Source of the DNA: Marsupella aquatica
Lineage: Eukaryota > Marchantiophyta
DNA length: 64,000 nucleotides
Direction: 5' to 3'
Assembly: GCA_973895155.1 (NCBI GenBank)
Contig: OZ316898.1
Location: 12,028,001 to 12,092,000, forward strand
Part shown: one piece after another, positions 36,210 through 48,915 of the stretch
Numbering within the stretch: the stretch's first letter is position 1
Layout of the letters: each line of letters begins with the position of its first letter
The notes under the pieces: model-generated
Seen by the model: the letters and a program-made list of their open reading frames with translations, nothing else
Told to the model about the DNA's origin: nothing
The model's database searches: none
Made by a program: the position numbers and the translations under genes

Positions 36210-38440
36210 AGATGGTTTCCAAAGCTTCAGATTTCAGTCTGTTATACAAGCTTCCACCACACTGTTTGGACCGACAGATGGCATCGTCACATTTCTTTCG
36301 CAAGTGGCCATGTTGCAGTTACATTATTGGAAGCTTCCGGCACTTGTATGTTGATACTTTTTTTGCTGAACGTGGGTTATGAGTAAACGGTGGGTATGGT
36401 ATTGGGACCTGTAAGCGCAATCTTCCCGGTGATTGTATTACTTTAGAAGCTGTGTAGGTATTTGCGAACTTCATCCATTCATAGAGATGAGGATCGATCC
36501 AGAGCATGTTAGCCATCTGGACTTGACCTTTTGGATTGAACTTGTGTATAGCTAGCAGTCTCTCGATAGAAGATGGAAGTAGTACCATAGCCCGGTAGCC
36601 ACTTCAATTGGAGCTTCTCCTAGCGGACAGGCAGCGAGGCAGAATGGTTCCGCTGTTTAAGTTCACCCCAATATGTGCCAAATTCTCATAGGAACGCGAA
36701 AGTAGTTTCATTTGTAGTTTTGTGGGGGAGGTCTTCCCCAAGTTTCTACCCGAAATGGAAGGTGATTTCCTGTAAATTTGGCATAGACCTAGGCATGATG
36801 AGAAGGAATGGTATCTGGATTTGAGACCTTCAACTGGCGATTGTGCATGGGAGATGGTGCAGGAGAGCTCATGTGGGAAAATGACTTGATGGGACATGTC
36901 ACGAAAGAGATTGTTTCGGAGATGTGTTTTGGGCCATTTGTGGGACTGGTTGGGGACGAGCTATATTCGGAAGATTGTGTCAGGCAGAGGCCATCAAGCC
37001 ACAGAGAAATTGCGAATGATTAGTTCGGGGGGAGGATGTCATGTCTGCAGAAGTTTTTTTAATGGATTAGTTGGCAGAAACGTGGGGAGGAGATCATGTA
37101 GGCACGGATGTCGTTTTGGAGAGAGCTCGTGAAGGACTCAAACATGAGCAAAAAGGAGAAGATTCTAGTAGGATGTTTTGACAGTAACAGGTGTCAGATT
37201 GCGAATATACTCTCTTTAGCGCAAACAGGGTAATAGATATTGACATTTTCAGATAGTGTGCAACGTCGAAGGCACATGTGTCCTTGCTACTAATCAGGGC
37301 TAATCGAGGCTTGACCTCGACTAAAGCTCAGGAAGAACATTATTTCCTGTCAAAATTATGGTCCATCTCGCTTACTCTTTACAATTATCGGTTAGTTTTG
37401 TAAAGCCCTTCAAAGAATTTCACTTTAATAATGGACCTTCCAGATTTTTGTTGTTTTGACATGCGTGAAAATGAGTAGCCGGCCCTGTTAACGGGTTTTG
37501 CGAAAGAACACCGTTCTGAAATACTCTGCCTACGTAGCCTACTCACTGCCATTTCATTGAAGCTCAGGCCACGAAGGATGCCAGCCTTGTGACCGAGGAT
37601 TAAGAGGTTGTCTGCCCTCGAATAGTTCGTCTTGTTTGCTAGACAACTCTGACTTTGCTTTGTAAGATTGAACCTTGGTACAATGAGTTTCGGGTTTTCT
37701 GCATAGATTTTCTTCTTTTTTAGATAGCCCAGCGATGCACAAAGGTTGAAACTACGGTACAAGGGACTGTCAGTGTTCCGTCATGTGGAAAACTAAGACC
37801 TCGACACATGTGCTTGCACAAAAGTGAACTTGGGTTTTTAAGTTATTCTCGCAGACTGAAAAACCTCCTGGAGAGGGAAACTTGCTTCACCCAGATTACA
37901 CCAAGTCCAATCGGTCACCTACACTGAAATGGAATGAGAGGGAATGTTGGAAGCCATATAGAAGTATTGTCTGGAATTCACTGTCTCTATGGGTTGTCAC
38001 TTTCAAACGAAAGCCATCAGATCCATGAATGGTTGATCTTTACAGTGCACAACCCTCTTGTGACATGTAGTACGTTGTCTTGACGCCCGTCACATTAGTG
38101 CACAATTGACGTTTACTTCCAATGCAACAAAGCGCCCCGATTTGATGAGGTGTATTGTTGGAGTCACTCATCCACAAACCTAACTCTAAATCCAAGCTCA
38201 GCACGATAAGTACACTAAATCTCCTTGCTGAGAACTGCCCACGTTTTCCCATAGCTGTAGTGTAGTGCCTGTCGACGAATCTTCTGCTTGCTGCAATTTA
38301 AAGATTTTCACGTCACTCCCTAAATCCACTTGCCAGGCACATGACTCGCACCTTCTCAAATTCGGCTAATTCAATTCATATCCCAGCCTAATGAACAAAA
38401 GCAAGACTAGCTTCAAGGTCAGACAGTACAGCAATTCTCC
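36210..38440. other. Intergenic, no gene recognised
   Basis: The 3' flank of the pseudouridine synthase gene and of the convergent methyltransferase gene. Frames at 36,604-36,897 (minus) and 37,385-37,762 (minus) have no recognisable motif. No repeat stands out. Confidence 0.55.
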
Positions 38441-39202
38441 TTACTTCGCCAGAGACTTCATTTTGTCAGCTGCTACTCCCTTTCTCGAAATGCCCTGCTT
38501 ACCCTTGATGCAAACATAAACATAATGCAGGTCTGGATCTTCGAGGGCAAATCGTGACCCAATAGTACCATCCTCGTTCACGAAGACAGGATCTGTAACA
38601 ACTTTTGAAGAACCCTCTGCTGCTCGGTTCGAACCTGGTCTCGGAATAACATGTAGAACAATGCTCAAATTCTCTGCCTGAATCGAGGGACCTTTCAAAT
38701 GTGGCAGACGGACTCGAGGATCACCATACGTTACAAGCATATATGTACCTCCAGGCTTCAAGACTCGGAAGACCTCCTCCAGCATCTTTGCAGCACTGAA
38801 CGTCGCGTTTGCTCCGCACATCAGGGAATCGAACGTGCCTTTGTCGATGATAGCATCGAACGAGGCGTCCTGGAACACCTTCATGTCCCGCACGTCAACT
38901 CGCAGGTAAGTGAGTTCAGTAACATCTCTGTATTTCTTTTGCATTTCGTCGATGACGACATTCGAGATGTCCACATTCACAATATCTTGATAGCCGTCAT
39001 TCACCATGTCCTCGGACATCACGGCATTGCCGCAGCCAACCATCAATACTCGACTCGTCTTCATCACATACTTGTTCACCAGCGGAGATAATCCCGAATA
39101 TCGTTGGTACCAATCGAACGACCCGGCATCGTTACTGTATCGATTGTCCCAGTACTCCTCATCTCCATACGCCTGAGGATGGTGACTCTTCCCTTTCGTC
39201 AT
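38441..39202 (-). CDS. METTL13/EEF1AKMT4-like SAM methyltransferase
   Basis: A single-exon, 253-residue class I methyltransferase. The ATG at 39,200-39,202 is the first in a frame that otherwise extends only through non-ATG codons. Residues 14-35 hold EEYWDNRY and FDWYQRY, the N-terminal signature of the METTL13/EEF1AKMT4 group, which methylates lysines of translation elongation factor 1A in animals and fungi. Motif I is VLMVGCGNA (52-60), the acidic ribose-binding residue is in VNVDIS (about 78), and the post-motif region is FDAIIDKGTFDSL (115-127), followed by EVFRVLKPGGTYMLVTYG. The length suits a stand-alone domain. The substrate in this organism is inferred from the family. The gene is convergent with the pseudouridine synthase gene. 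Confidence 0.88.
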   Translation of the reverse strand: MTKGKSHHPQAYGDEEYWDNRYSNDAGSFDWYQRYSGLSPLVNKYVMKTSRVLMVGCGNAVMSEDMVNDGYQDIVNVDISNVVIDEMQKKYRDVTELTYLRVDVRDMKVFQDASFDAIIDKGTFDSLMCGANATFSAAKMLEEVFRVLKPGGTYMLVTYGDPRVRLPHLKGPSIQAENLSIVLHVIPRPGSNRAAEGSSKVVTDPVFVNEDGTIGSRFALEDPDLHYVYVCIKGKQGISRKGVAADKMKSLAK

Positions 39203-42200
39203 GTCGGCTTGCAGAATCAACAACAAACCCTACTCCCGGATCATAGCATGTCCTAGGTTGATTACGTCCTCAAGCCCAGCGCCATCGGACTAGCGCGCTA
39301 CTCAGAAGATCAGTATCATCTACTTTTACTCCCTGCGACCTGCGTGTTATCGGTTGACCAAAGTTGACTATAGACATCGGACTTCGGACCTCTGCCTTTC
39401 AGCGGAACCGGCACGAGTGCGACACCCTTGCCGATCCGAATCCGTGAACGGTTGCCTCTTGAGACAATCCGAAGAAGCATGACAATCTGCACACTCACAC
39501 AGACACCCACCCACCTCCTTCGCTCGCAATCTGCGTTTGAACAAGAACCAAACGTGTTTGTTTCTCTCCAGAAAGAGTGGATGATTATGATTGTTTTTAT
39601 TTCGAGGTTTGTGCGTTCCGGAAACACCGGAGCATGACCGGGAAATGACGCCTTGTTTCGGCCCGTGATGCAGTGTAATCTTTAAGGTTTTTCCTTAGGC
39701 GAATGGAAGCTGTGTGTGAAGGAGAAGATGCTGGGAATTATTTTTATTTTTATCTGAAATTCACACATTATTTTATGACCCTTAGATCTCCCTAGATATG
39801 ACAGCTAGATTCTGGTTGAGGGGGCCTGTGACTAGGTGGGAAACTAGTGAATGGGACATAGAAAAAAGCTGATTTTTGCCAAAAGTGAGAAAGTCTTTTG
39901 GAGAGGTGGCATCTAGCAAAAACTTGCCACTAAAAAAAGGGCTGCCCTGATGAGCTGGTGACGGTGCCCCATCATAGCTACAATGGCCATCAGAGGTACT
40001 GCCATCACCCACAGTTGGCAGTCGTGGCTTCAAACTCTAAACAAAGTCAGTTTACCCTCATAGACATACATTGAGACAATAGGGAGTGTCCAAGCAGGGG
40101 CGCTAACCAAGGACATAAAGGGTTTTTATGGCCGGGAAAAAAATACTATGGGCTACCTAAATAAGTGCCCATAAGGAGGGTAGGTACAAAACCTTTCGAC
40201 CATAAGACTACATTGCCACAAGACGCCCCTAGAATGGATTCCTGGAATGTCATTTATCGCATTGTCAGGACATCTGAGCCCCTTGCCCACTGGTTGTTGC
40301 CCAAATTGTGCACAAATGATATCAAGAGCAATACGAGGAATAGGAGCTCTATTTGTACAGCAGGCTATGGGTGTTGTGGTAGACCATCTGCTTGAGGACC
40401 CGGAGGTGCCCTTGAGGCAAAGTTCTTTTTACCCAAAAGTTCTTTTTACACAAACCTCACCCAAAAGTGGAGTTCAGAAGAAGCTCCTTGCACTTAGACA
40501 AAAAAAGGTAATCTTGAGTTTTTGTGGGCAACAGAGGGGCAGCAGACAGTCCAATGCAATAAATGACTCTCCATGGAGTGACTCGAATTGTTGAGTAGAT
40601 GTACAGCGACCACCTGCAAATGGCAACCATGGCTTTGAAGGCTGAACAAGGTCATTGCAGTTATAACCGTCAGAATTACTGCTATCGCCCACTTTTGGCG
40701 GCCAGGGATCTGAAGTCTGCTCAAGGCCATCACAGCTATGTATAAGATAACAACAGTCGGGGCAGGAGGTTACTAGGCTGTAAACCTGTGACAAGAAAAT
40801 GACTAGTTGGGAAGCTTTACCGAGCATTTTGGGAGGAGGGTTCAGACCATCCTTATATTACATAATTGCAGCATAGGAAAAAATTACCAATCACTAGCTC
40901 CCGAGCAGTAGATTATGGAAATAGCAAGGACCTCCAGAAAATAGTGCTCAATTGCGACCACAAGTACCATCATATTTCGGCCATCACTCACAGTTGGTGT
41001 GTGACCTGGAAGTCTGAACAAGGCCGTTGCAGATAGCACCATTGTCAAAGGTACAGCCATCACCACCATTGGCATCCATGGCTTTGAAGTCTGAACAAGG
41101 AAGAGCAACTCCCTCTGTTCTAGCACGGGACCCATGCTTGATCACACATGCTCTTAGTAGCCAACTTAAACCTGTTCACCAGTGCTTGACTAATTCAATA
41201 GTGGAGCCCATGGTTAACTCGAGCTTTAGTGGATGCAACTTTGTTAGTTGCACTGTTATGTGTGAGTTTGAGCAGGTCACTTGCTAGGAGTGACCCATTG
41301 ACCCCATCACATGTCATGTGCCAAGGATGAGGGTATTCCATTCTTCATTCTTTCAAGTTGAGCCTTCCCAAACTGGAAGTCTTGTTGAGTTTGACTATGG
41401 TGTCATGAGAGTGAAGTAATGCCCGTTGATAAGTAGAGTGTATTAGGCAGGGTTTGTTATGTCTATAGACCCTCAGTCTTGCATGGTTAATTTTACTCGA
41501 CTGACAATGCATCTCGACTGATCCATTTATATGAAATTTTGGTGAATTCTTACATACATTCTGTCATGTGTAATGTAATTGTTGTCTACTTTTTTTACAT
41601 GGTGTGCAATGATGTGAATAGTGTGTGTTTTTGTAATTGGTGATTGTTTGGCTAATTGTGAAACCCGTGTTGAGCTAGTTTTTTGACAATGGCCTCATGA
41701 TCAACTTTAACATTAGTCTTTGCCCAGTTAGCTTAAGCCACTAAGTTTAGAATGGGTCCATGTCATGGCTAAAGATAGAAGAGGTGTGGAGCACCATGAC
41801 CAACGTCTTATTGAAGCTACCAGCTCACTTAGAATCAATTTCAACTATTGCAGGAAGGACATCTATTGCGCTGCTCTGCCCTCCATCTGACAGTAATATC
41901 AAAAACTCAAAATAAGAGGGATTACCAGGGACACACAACTGGCTTTAATAGATCTCATTCCTTTGGTACAAACGCTGCTGAGGTGGACGAGGGACAGCTG
42001 GTTTTCATGGAGTTCATCACATTTCTGAGCTTCCTTCGTGCAGTTCAGGGCCACTAGCCACTAACCAACGATTTAGCATCCTCATTAATTTCGGCTGGTT
42101 TCCCCCCAGTTTGCTCATACAATGGATCCCACCGAGGTCAAAACCTTGGCATTATTTCCAGTGAGATGTTAAAACACCAGGGAGACGAAATCCGCTCATA

Positions 42201-42700
42201 CGATGGGTGACCAAATGGCAGAATGTAGAACAGGCAGAGTTTGCAGTACCCAGAGAGATTGCTGGTGTCTATAGTCAATCACAGTTGTCATATGCGTCAC
42301 AATCTTTCCATGAGATGTTGAAACAAGGAGTAGAAATTGCACATGCCACAGAACCACAGAGGTGATATTGACCTTCAAAACCTTGATCAATTTCTTTGAA
42401 TTGGATTTGAAAAGCCATGCTCCAAATGACCTTAGCAAACTTCTCTCGAACAGCCCCCACATGGAAAATTGACTCTAACTTGCGGAAACTTTACAACGTC
42501 AGGCGCATGCCATTGATTTCAAATCAAACCAAATCCGCTAGCTAAGCAGGGTCCAAGAAACGTCCCACCCGTTCATGTTGCGCACACGATGTTACGGAGT
42601 ACCCATACAAAGCATGTATGATGATCTCAGTGAGGCTGATGCTCTTGAATTTAGCCAGGAGTGGCTTCGCTTTCATTATAGCTTCTATCATCATTCGATG
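39203..42700. other. Intergenic, repeated Trp/Cys-coding remnant
   Basis: No intact gene is visible between the methyltransferase and TGD4 genes. The interval contains diverged repeats at about 39,950-41,110 (separate entry). 41,130-42,480 has only short frames. It presumably also holds the methyltransferase promoter at the left and the TGD4 3' end at the right. Confidence 0.5.
39950..41110 (-). repeat. Diverged repeats coding for a Pro/Trp/Cys motif
   Basis: Read on the minus strand, several blocks give variants of a short protein motif: QPSKPWLP, QTSDPWPPKVGD, KPRLPTVGDG and NSDGYNCNDL. Blocks lie near 39,956-40,035, 40,600-40,740 and 40,975-41,105. The recurrence in one frame type suggests a former coding repeat of about 25-33 residues, now broken by stops and gaps. 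I do not recognise the family. Alternatively these are non-coding repeats with a chance open phase. Confidence 0.35.
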
Positions 42701-45700
42701 TCATCTTTCGAGAATGCGAAGCTCTGCCATTCCTTCTTGTCTGGTAGGAGAGTACCAGACCACAATCTTAGCTGCCCCTAGTTTCTCCAGGGAACAGTCA
42801 ACGCCATAGGTCACATCTTGGAGATTTGATGGCAAAGTGTTTATATTTGTAGAGTCCAATGTGAACCTGGAATCGACGCGACCACAGACTGGACCCACCA
42901 GCTGAATAATTGACATATCCCACTGTCAGTAATATGATGTAACAAGTATAAACTCTACATGCAGGCTATTAGCAATCCATCACACACGGTACCTCCTGGT
43001 AAAGAACCAGACGTTACTCGAGCATTATTGCACAATTACTGATTTTCAACATTATGTTGTTCCTTTCGATCACAAACTAGAGGCTGAATTCTCAACAAGA
43101 ACAAGTGTGCACCAACTCTCGTCCCCGTACATAACAGCCAGCTTGCCAGTGACATACTTAGCCATTGTTTCTCAACCTAGATAACAGAGAGACAAATGGC
43201 TGACTTTGCGAGGTCAAACACCTCTAAAGAGCCATACAATGTCAATTCTTCAGTTGATGAAAGAGGATGACCCATATTAACTTCGAGGCAAGGGGAGCGG
43301 GAGGGAACATCACCTGTTGTTGAAAACTTAGAGAAAGAGTGGGGAGCCCATTGTCGACCCTAGGATTGAGAGTATCAGAATGAGGCGATTCTGAATGCCT
43401 GGTGACAGCCTTGAGGGAAGACGCTGCCCCAACGTCCAATCGCACACCGACTTTGGTATGATCTAGTAGTAGCCTTTCAAAGTGACCAAATTGTGCAGTT
43501 ATCCCGACAGAAGTAAAGAGATCGGCTGAAATTAGACCATGTGCCTGTCCCCAAATGGCAGATGCTCTGGACCTCACAGATATTGGAGACACTTCTGAAT
43601 TCACTCGTTCAGTATCTCGAGGTGGCGATTCACTTCCTGAGTGCAGCTGTGCAAACAACAGACCACCTGCCAGACAACGCACCCCTTTAGCTTGATTGAA
43701 AGAGGTGAAATGACATTAACCTCCTTCACAAAGCATTGGGCAAAACGTCCTTATAGATCATACTAGTGCACAATTATCTACTAGTGCTGTTTCTAATGAT
43801 CACGTCTGTCTCTTTGATGCCTACACGCAGATTAAGTTCCTCAACAATATAGACGACACTGCTCACCGGCGATTCCTGAAAGGGTGACATGTGGATGAGC
43901 TGCAAGTACGTTGTAAGGCCTTTTTTCCTTATGCTTCTTGTTCGATTTCTTCCACAGCTGCACGTCTTTCTCCAAAGAGAAGGCACCTTGAGCTCGAACT
44001 CCAGGTCTTGCCCCCACTGGCACCTCCCCCAAAGTGGTGCTATCATCTTTTGGACATTCAACAGGGTCACCTGAACTATGATGCAAGCCCACTCTATACC
44101 GTAACCCACCTCTTTTTGGTCCAACAGAAGCAAGATCTAAAGTAGTAACTTGTGGCACCTCCCAGTATCGCGCTTCTCTGTCAACAAAATGCCCGCGACA
44201 TGCTGATTCCAATATCCAATCATGATCTGGCGCCTGCAGTATATAGGTAGTGGTTAGATGACGCCCTGACTCACTTCTGTCCTCTTAAAGTACGACGAAA
44301 AGCTTGAAAGATACAAACACGAGCGACAGTAACATAAATTCTCTGCACGAATAAGAGCATAACACATACAGGAAGTGCACCACACCAAAGCAAGAATGAC
44401 GACAGTATCAAAGATCACACTTCACTAAACAAAAACTCTGGCTGAGGAGATTACCAGACCTACCGATTGATGTTTAAATACTTAGGATTACTTAGGATTT
44501 CCCCGATAACATGTGCATTAACAAACAAACGCAGCAGAAGAAAGATAGGAGGGAAATGACATGCAGCCGCTGGTATTGTCTGATCACCTTGTGACGAAGA
44601 GTGACACGCCCATGCCAAGGATTTTGTAGACCCCGCCTTTCTGACTCATTTGTGTTTGACAACAAGTTCGTCACTGAGTCAACCTCGGAGCTTGCATTCA
44701 AGGAGGTATGCGACCCTAGCTGAAACTGTGATTGCATGGACATTGCATACAAAGAAGAATTCAGCAAGCGCTGTCCTACATGCCACCATTTTTCATCCTC
44801 AACCTCAGATGTCTGCTGAAGAGCTTCCTGTCGACGCTCTCGACGTTGCTTCTCAAGGAACCAGAACTGCTGTGCACGAACACGGCCTGTTATTGTAGTC
44901 CACCTACAGCCAGGGAACCCCCCGTTAAAAACACAAGTCCTTCAAATTGTATACACTGGTATCAGACAGCCACCACAAGGCTGCATAGAAGAATGGTATG
45001 AAATTGTTGCCAGCCAGTAAGCCCTTGCGTTAAAAACGAGGCTATCCAAGGCATGCTGTTATTCTGCGGAGGTCATGGATTGGCTTCAGAGGGGTCCGAA
45101 TTCCAAATCTGAATGCCAATGAGTCTACAGCCGCACGGCAAGAAAGTGATTGCCCAGAAAAACGCTACTGTCCATAGCACCAATTGTTCGCAGCCGTTCG
45201 ATACTTGATGTCCACTCTGGTTTCATTACCCCACAGCAGCGAGGGACAAGAGAATGCAATACGGGCTGGTGACCAGCGAGAAACCCGTAGAAACCAAAGC
45301 TACAAGTTGACAAAGAGATAGCAGGAATACATGAATGAATGGCTTTGTCCGATGGATGTGTTACATAACGCAAAGCATCGTCTGAGACATATGAGTAAGA
45401 TTTGTGTTCCACGGAGCTACATCGGGCAAAAATGAGAAGAGGGAGACAAAGGCGCACCAATTCGATCCGCCGGCACTAGCAATGACGCGGTCGAGAACAA
45501 CACCCCCGCAGTTTCTATTGGATGCACTGGGGGGCTCCACAGAGGGCGTGAAGGGCACACGAAAGAGCCTTTGAAGCAGGAGTAGCTGTTGAGAGCGCAC
45601 CAACTTGCTCCCACGAACTAACCCCAGCGCTGGTGGTTCATGCGGCACGGAATACACCAGCGCATCCAAAGACCTCGTCGATTCGACCTCTTCGTTCCAG

Positions 45701-45735
45701 AACTTCGCTGCAAGCACCGCCCTCATTGGCTCCAT
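42701..45735 (-). CDS. TGD4: TGD4, chloroplast outer-envelope lipid transfer protein
   Basis: TGD4 is a beta-barrel protein of the chloroplast outer envelope that binds phosphatidic acid and helps bring ER lipids to the TGD1/2/3 transporter. Five exons, in transcript order 45,365-45,735, 44,588-44,903, 43,867-44,233, 43,314-43,666 and 42,701-42,901, join in frame for 535 residues (the Arabidopsis protein is somewhat shorter). Family matches seen: an N-terminal PPALGLVRGSKLVRSQQ, SLYAMSMQSQFQL, HFVDREARYWEVP followed by LDLASVGP and LHHSSGDP, HVTLSGIAG, LTAQFGHFE-like ITAQFGHFE, QQQLVGPVCGRVDS across the last splice, and a terminal VVWYSPTRQEGMAELR. No transit peptide is expected for an outer-envelope barrel. 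The exon 1 donor (AT|GTAACA) is the least certain boundary. Confidence 0.92.
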
Positions 45736-47070
45736 CGCCCTCCCTCCCCAGTCACAAGACCTAATTCTCTAACAATCAATCAATCAACTTCGAGATCACG
45801 AAGCTATCCTGCCACCACTAGCTGTTGCCCTCCCGCAAAAAATTCCACCTCCTGATATCCGCCACCCTAATGAAGCGTCAGTCCGAAACCCCCCTCAGAC
45901 AAATTCATCGTCTCTAAATCATCTTCAATCAACTAACGTCGGCCCCGCCGCATTGTCGAATGGTTCCATTCCACTGTCCGTCTAGCCATGCATACAATTC
46001 GAAGCGGACAGCGCGCCTTAGAGGATTAAACAATAAACCCTCAAAGCCCTGCAGTATTGCTTCTAGTCATCATATCCATGCAGGCACAAAATGCCGCAAG
46101 AGTTGGCAGTTGCTCTTCTGTGGCCAACCTTCGCCCAGCCGGGCCAACCAGTCTTCGCACCAATCCACCTACCAGCCCTACCCAGCTATGGTTGTCATTT
46201 GCCCTTCCGACTTCTCATTCATCCCATCCCGTCCCAGGCTATCGATAACGAGACTCACCGAATCGTCCTCCTCGAATCCAATGTACGTAACAAAGTCACG
46301 AGGACAAATCCGACTTCTTGAACACCGAGTTTCTTGCCGGGCGTGCAATAGTAGAGGTCGCTACACTGAACACGAAGAACACAGCAAGTGCAAATGATAT
46401 CTCTGTGCGATCTCGTGTTCAAAGTGTGAAAGCAGGGGCTGGCTTTTCGGGAGGCTCCATAAAATCTTCGACTGCTTATAGTACTTGCTGGTGAGTGATA
46501 TCCAGTGTCTTGAAGTGAGCTCACTCTACCAATCTGCACCGTGGGTCCCACTTTCCGAAGGCGAACTTTTTTTTGGCTTTCGGGAAACTGAACTTTAGTC
46601 GGAGCATTCCGAACAGTTTCGCGGAAAGTACGCAGAATATACGCAAGAGTGACCCCCTAATTCCCAAAGTGGGAAGCTTGCTTCCCGTTCAGTCTCCTCC
46701 TTCTCGTCCACCCTACTAGTGCAGTTGCGAAGCAACGTCGTGCGCCCTGGCAAATTGATGAAGTGATGGTGAGTCCTACTGCACTTCTTCTCAACCCCTT
46801 GGACGGACAAAAAGCGAGAGGCCGGAGAAACGTTTGCAAGAACTGCTCGAGACAGTAGTCCGGTCCACACGAGGTCAAACGCGGGCGTGAGGAAGCAGGC
46901 CGATCGCCGGAGCGACACGAATAGAGACGGCGAGACAGATTGGCACCTAACGGAGGATTATCTGAGGGAAAGAGTGAAAGACAGAAACCTGGCGTGGTAA
47001 GGATTGTTTGAGAGGGAGATAAATACCTGGCTGAGTTTTTTGAGAGCAGGACATCAGAAGAGAATTACAA
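45736..47070. promoter_or_regulatory. Shared upstream region of TGD4 and TMEM230-like genes
   Basis: The two genes are transcribed away from each other, with 1,335 bp between start codons. No coding region is supported; frames at 45,960-46,397 and 46,595-46,918 lack motifs. It must contain both promoters. I see no clear TATA box that I would defend. Confidence 0.5.
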
Positions 47071-48475
47071 ATGTCGGAGAGGCCACATGTGCGATACTCG
47101 AGGGTGTCGTCCCGAGAGGATGACTTGAGGGATCGCGAGATTCCTGACAAGAGCTTCAGCGCCCGTTCTCATGATCTCCGATACGAATTTAACGTGCGGG
47201 AGACCGTGCCGTGGAAGTCAATCTTCCTGGCGCTCTTCCTTTTGGCATTTGGCACTGTTTTTCTCATAATATCTCACTTCATGTTCACGGAGCACATGGG
47301 GGGCGACTCGTCGCAGGCATACGGGTTTCTTGTTCTCGGCATTCTTGTCTTTCTCCCTGGTACGACCTACTCTTCCTCTTCTTCTTGTCTTACTTTGTGC
47401 CACAATGTGTTCCGTTCCTTCCTTGGCACTGTTTGGGATCGTCTGATATCAAAGTACAGTTTCTCTGTTCAGAATATTGTCCCCTTCGACACTTATCCTC
47501 TTACAAATTGCTCCCTGTTCTCAGTCCTGCGCGGTCTTCCGGTGTGAAGATCCAAATTCTGCTTCTTTTCCCCGTAGCAGATGTGCACGTTAGTCGAAAC
47601 CTTGTGTTTGATTTACTTAGCTGTCGTCAGTTGCGTTGCTGGCCTAGCCTGGCTTTGGGATACCTCTCGTTTTGAGAGCCCATGCCTCACACATGTCTTC
47701 CCTTAGTGTTCTCGCTGCAATTATGGCCAATCTCACCGTTCAGAGTCTTCTCTTGACCCTCTTCCTCGGAAACAAATGGTGATTTGCATTGCGAAGAGAC
47801 TCCGACTTTGGCAATGTACATTTAGGTATACTATTACTAATCCAGACATCGACAGCCATATTCCCAAGTGTCCTTGCTTTCTATAACTGATGCCAATCGC
47901 CAAGTTTTGATGTCTTCACAAAGGTTTTCTTGCTGCTTACTGCTGTACATGGGGTCTTCCACAACAGCCTGTATGGGCAAAACTTCAAGATCTCAGCTTC
48001 TGGCTGCACATTCCCCGAGGACAGCATTCCAATCTTAGGATTTTGAGCTTGAATGCCAAACTTTGAACCCTGAAATTTGGGGCCTGAAGCTTTAAAATCA
48101 CAGAGTTGAATGCGGTCTGTAGTTGCACATCTAGCCTGCAACTACAGAAAAATGGAAGGGTTCCACCGAGAAAATCAATTACCTGGATAGGAGTTGACAG
48201 CTTGTCAATGCAAAAGTCCTAGGCTAGAGGGGTTTCTGTATGACTGAAGAAATGAACGATGAAATGTTGGTCTTGCCAGAGAGGGAAGAGTCTCAATCTT
48301 GATAGCCAGTTCCCCTTCTGATTCAGACACTAGAACAAGACGTACGGAGGAAATGGTAGAAGTTGATGCATAAAATGATGTGTGGAGGCACGCAGGTTTC
48401 TATGAGACCCGGATGGCGTACTACTCATGGAGGGGAGCGAAAGGATACTCGTGGTCAAATATACCTGCGTACTAG
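47071..48475 (+). CDS. TMEM230-family endomembrane protein
   Basis: A small two-pass membrane protein of the TMEM230 family, linked in animals to trafficking of secretory and recycling vesicles. Exon 1 is 47,071-47,359 (CCTG|GTACGA) and exon 2 is 48,396-48,475 (CACGCAG|GT), giving 122 residues. The N-terminus is hydrophilic and cytosolic, membrane segment 1 is about residues 50-71 (after VPWKS), and segment 2 is about 84-97 ending in the family motif GILVFLPG. Exon 2 encodes only FYETRMAYYSWRGAKGYSW and SNIPAY, the conserved family tail, so the 1,036-nt intron hides a short last exon that gene finders could miss. The ATG follows the leader context AAATGTCGG. Confidence 0.92.
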
Positions 48476-48915
48476 TGTTCACTTCTGGAAGACGTCCACC
48501 AGCTGCTGAATCTAAGACGTAATGTTGTACAATTCGACAGAAAGTTGCGGCACACTCTACTGAAGTGCTAAGTGCAGGACGAGTATTACGCGATTCTTTG
48601 TGCAAGAGCTCCATGTGTTCGATCTCTTATTTGTATGTGAAGACTTTTCGGATAGAATTGGACGAATCTCCATGAAATAGTCAAGCTCGACAGAAAGTGG
48701 CGAAGACTGCCCTGTTAGACCACCTCGACATCTTTCTTCTGGTTGTTTTCAAAACATGAATGTCGGGGAGGCCAGGAATTTAGAAGCGTGTCCATGTTCT
48801 TTCCTTATTCCAATTACTCTACACGGACCCGCTGAAGAATCGGGGGATCCTAAAGGTGGTTCATCAGCCCATTTTCTCCCTGTATCGTACTTAAAATGAC
48901 CTCGATGTGATGTCT
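48476..48915. other. Intergenic, no gene recognised
   Basis: The 3' flank of the TMEM230-like gene. No coding or repeat signal is supported. Confidence 0.5.

Noticed and set aside
43841-44212. Separate small genes from each open frame between 42,700 and 45,735
   Set aside because: The frames join by consensus introns with matching phases into one TGD4 protein.
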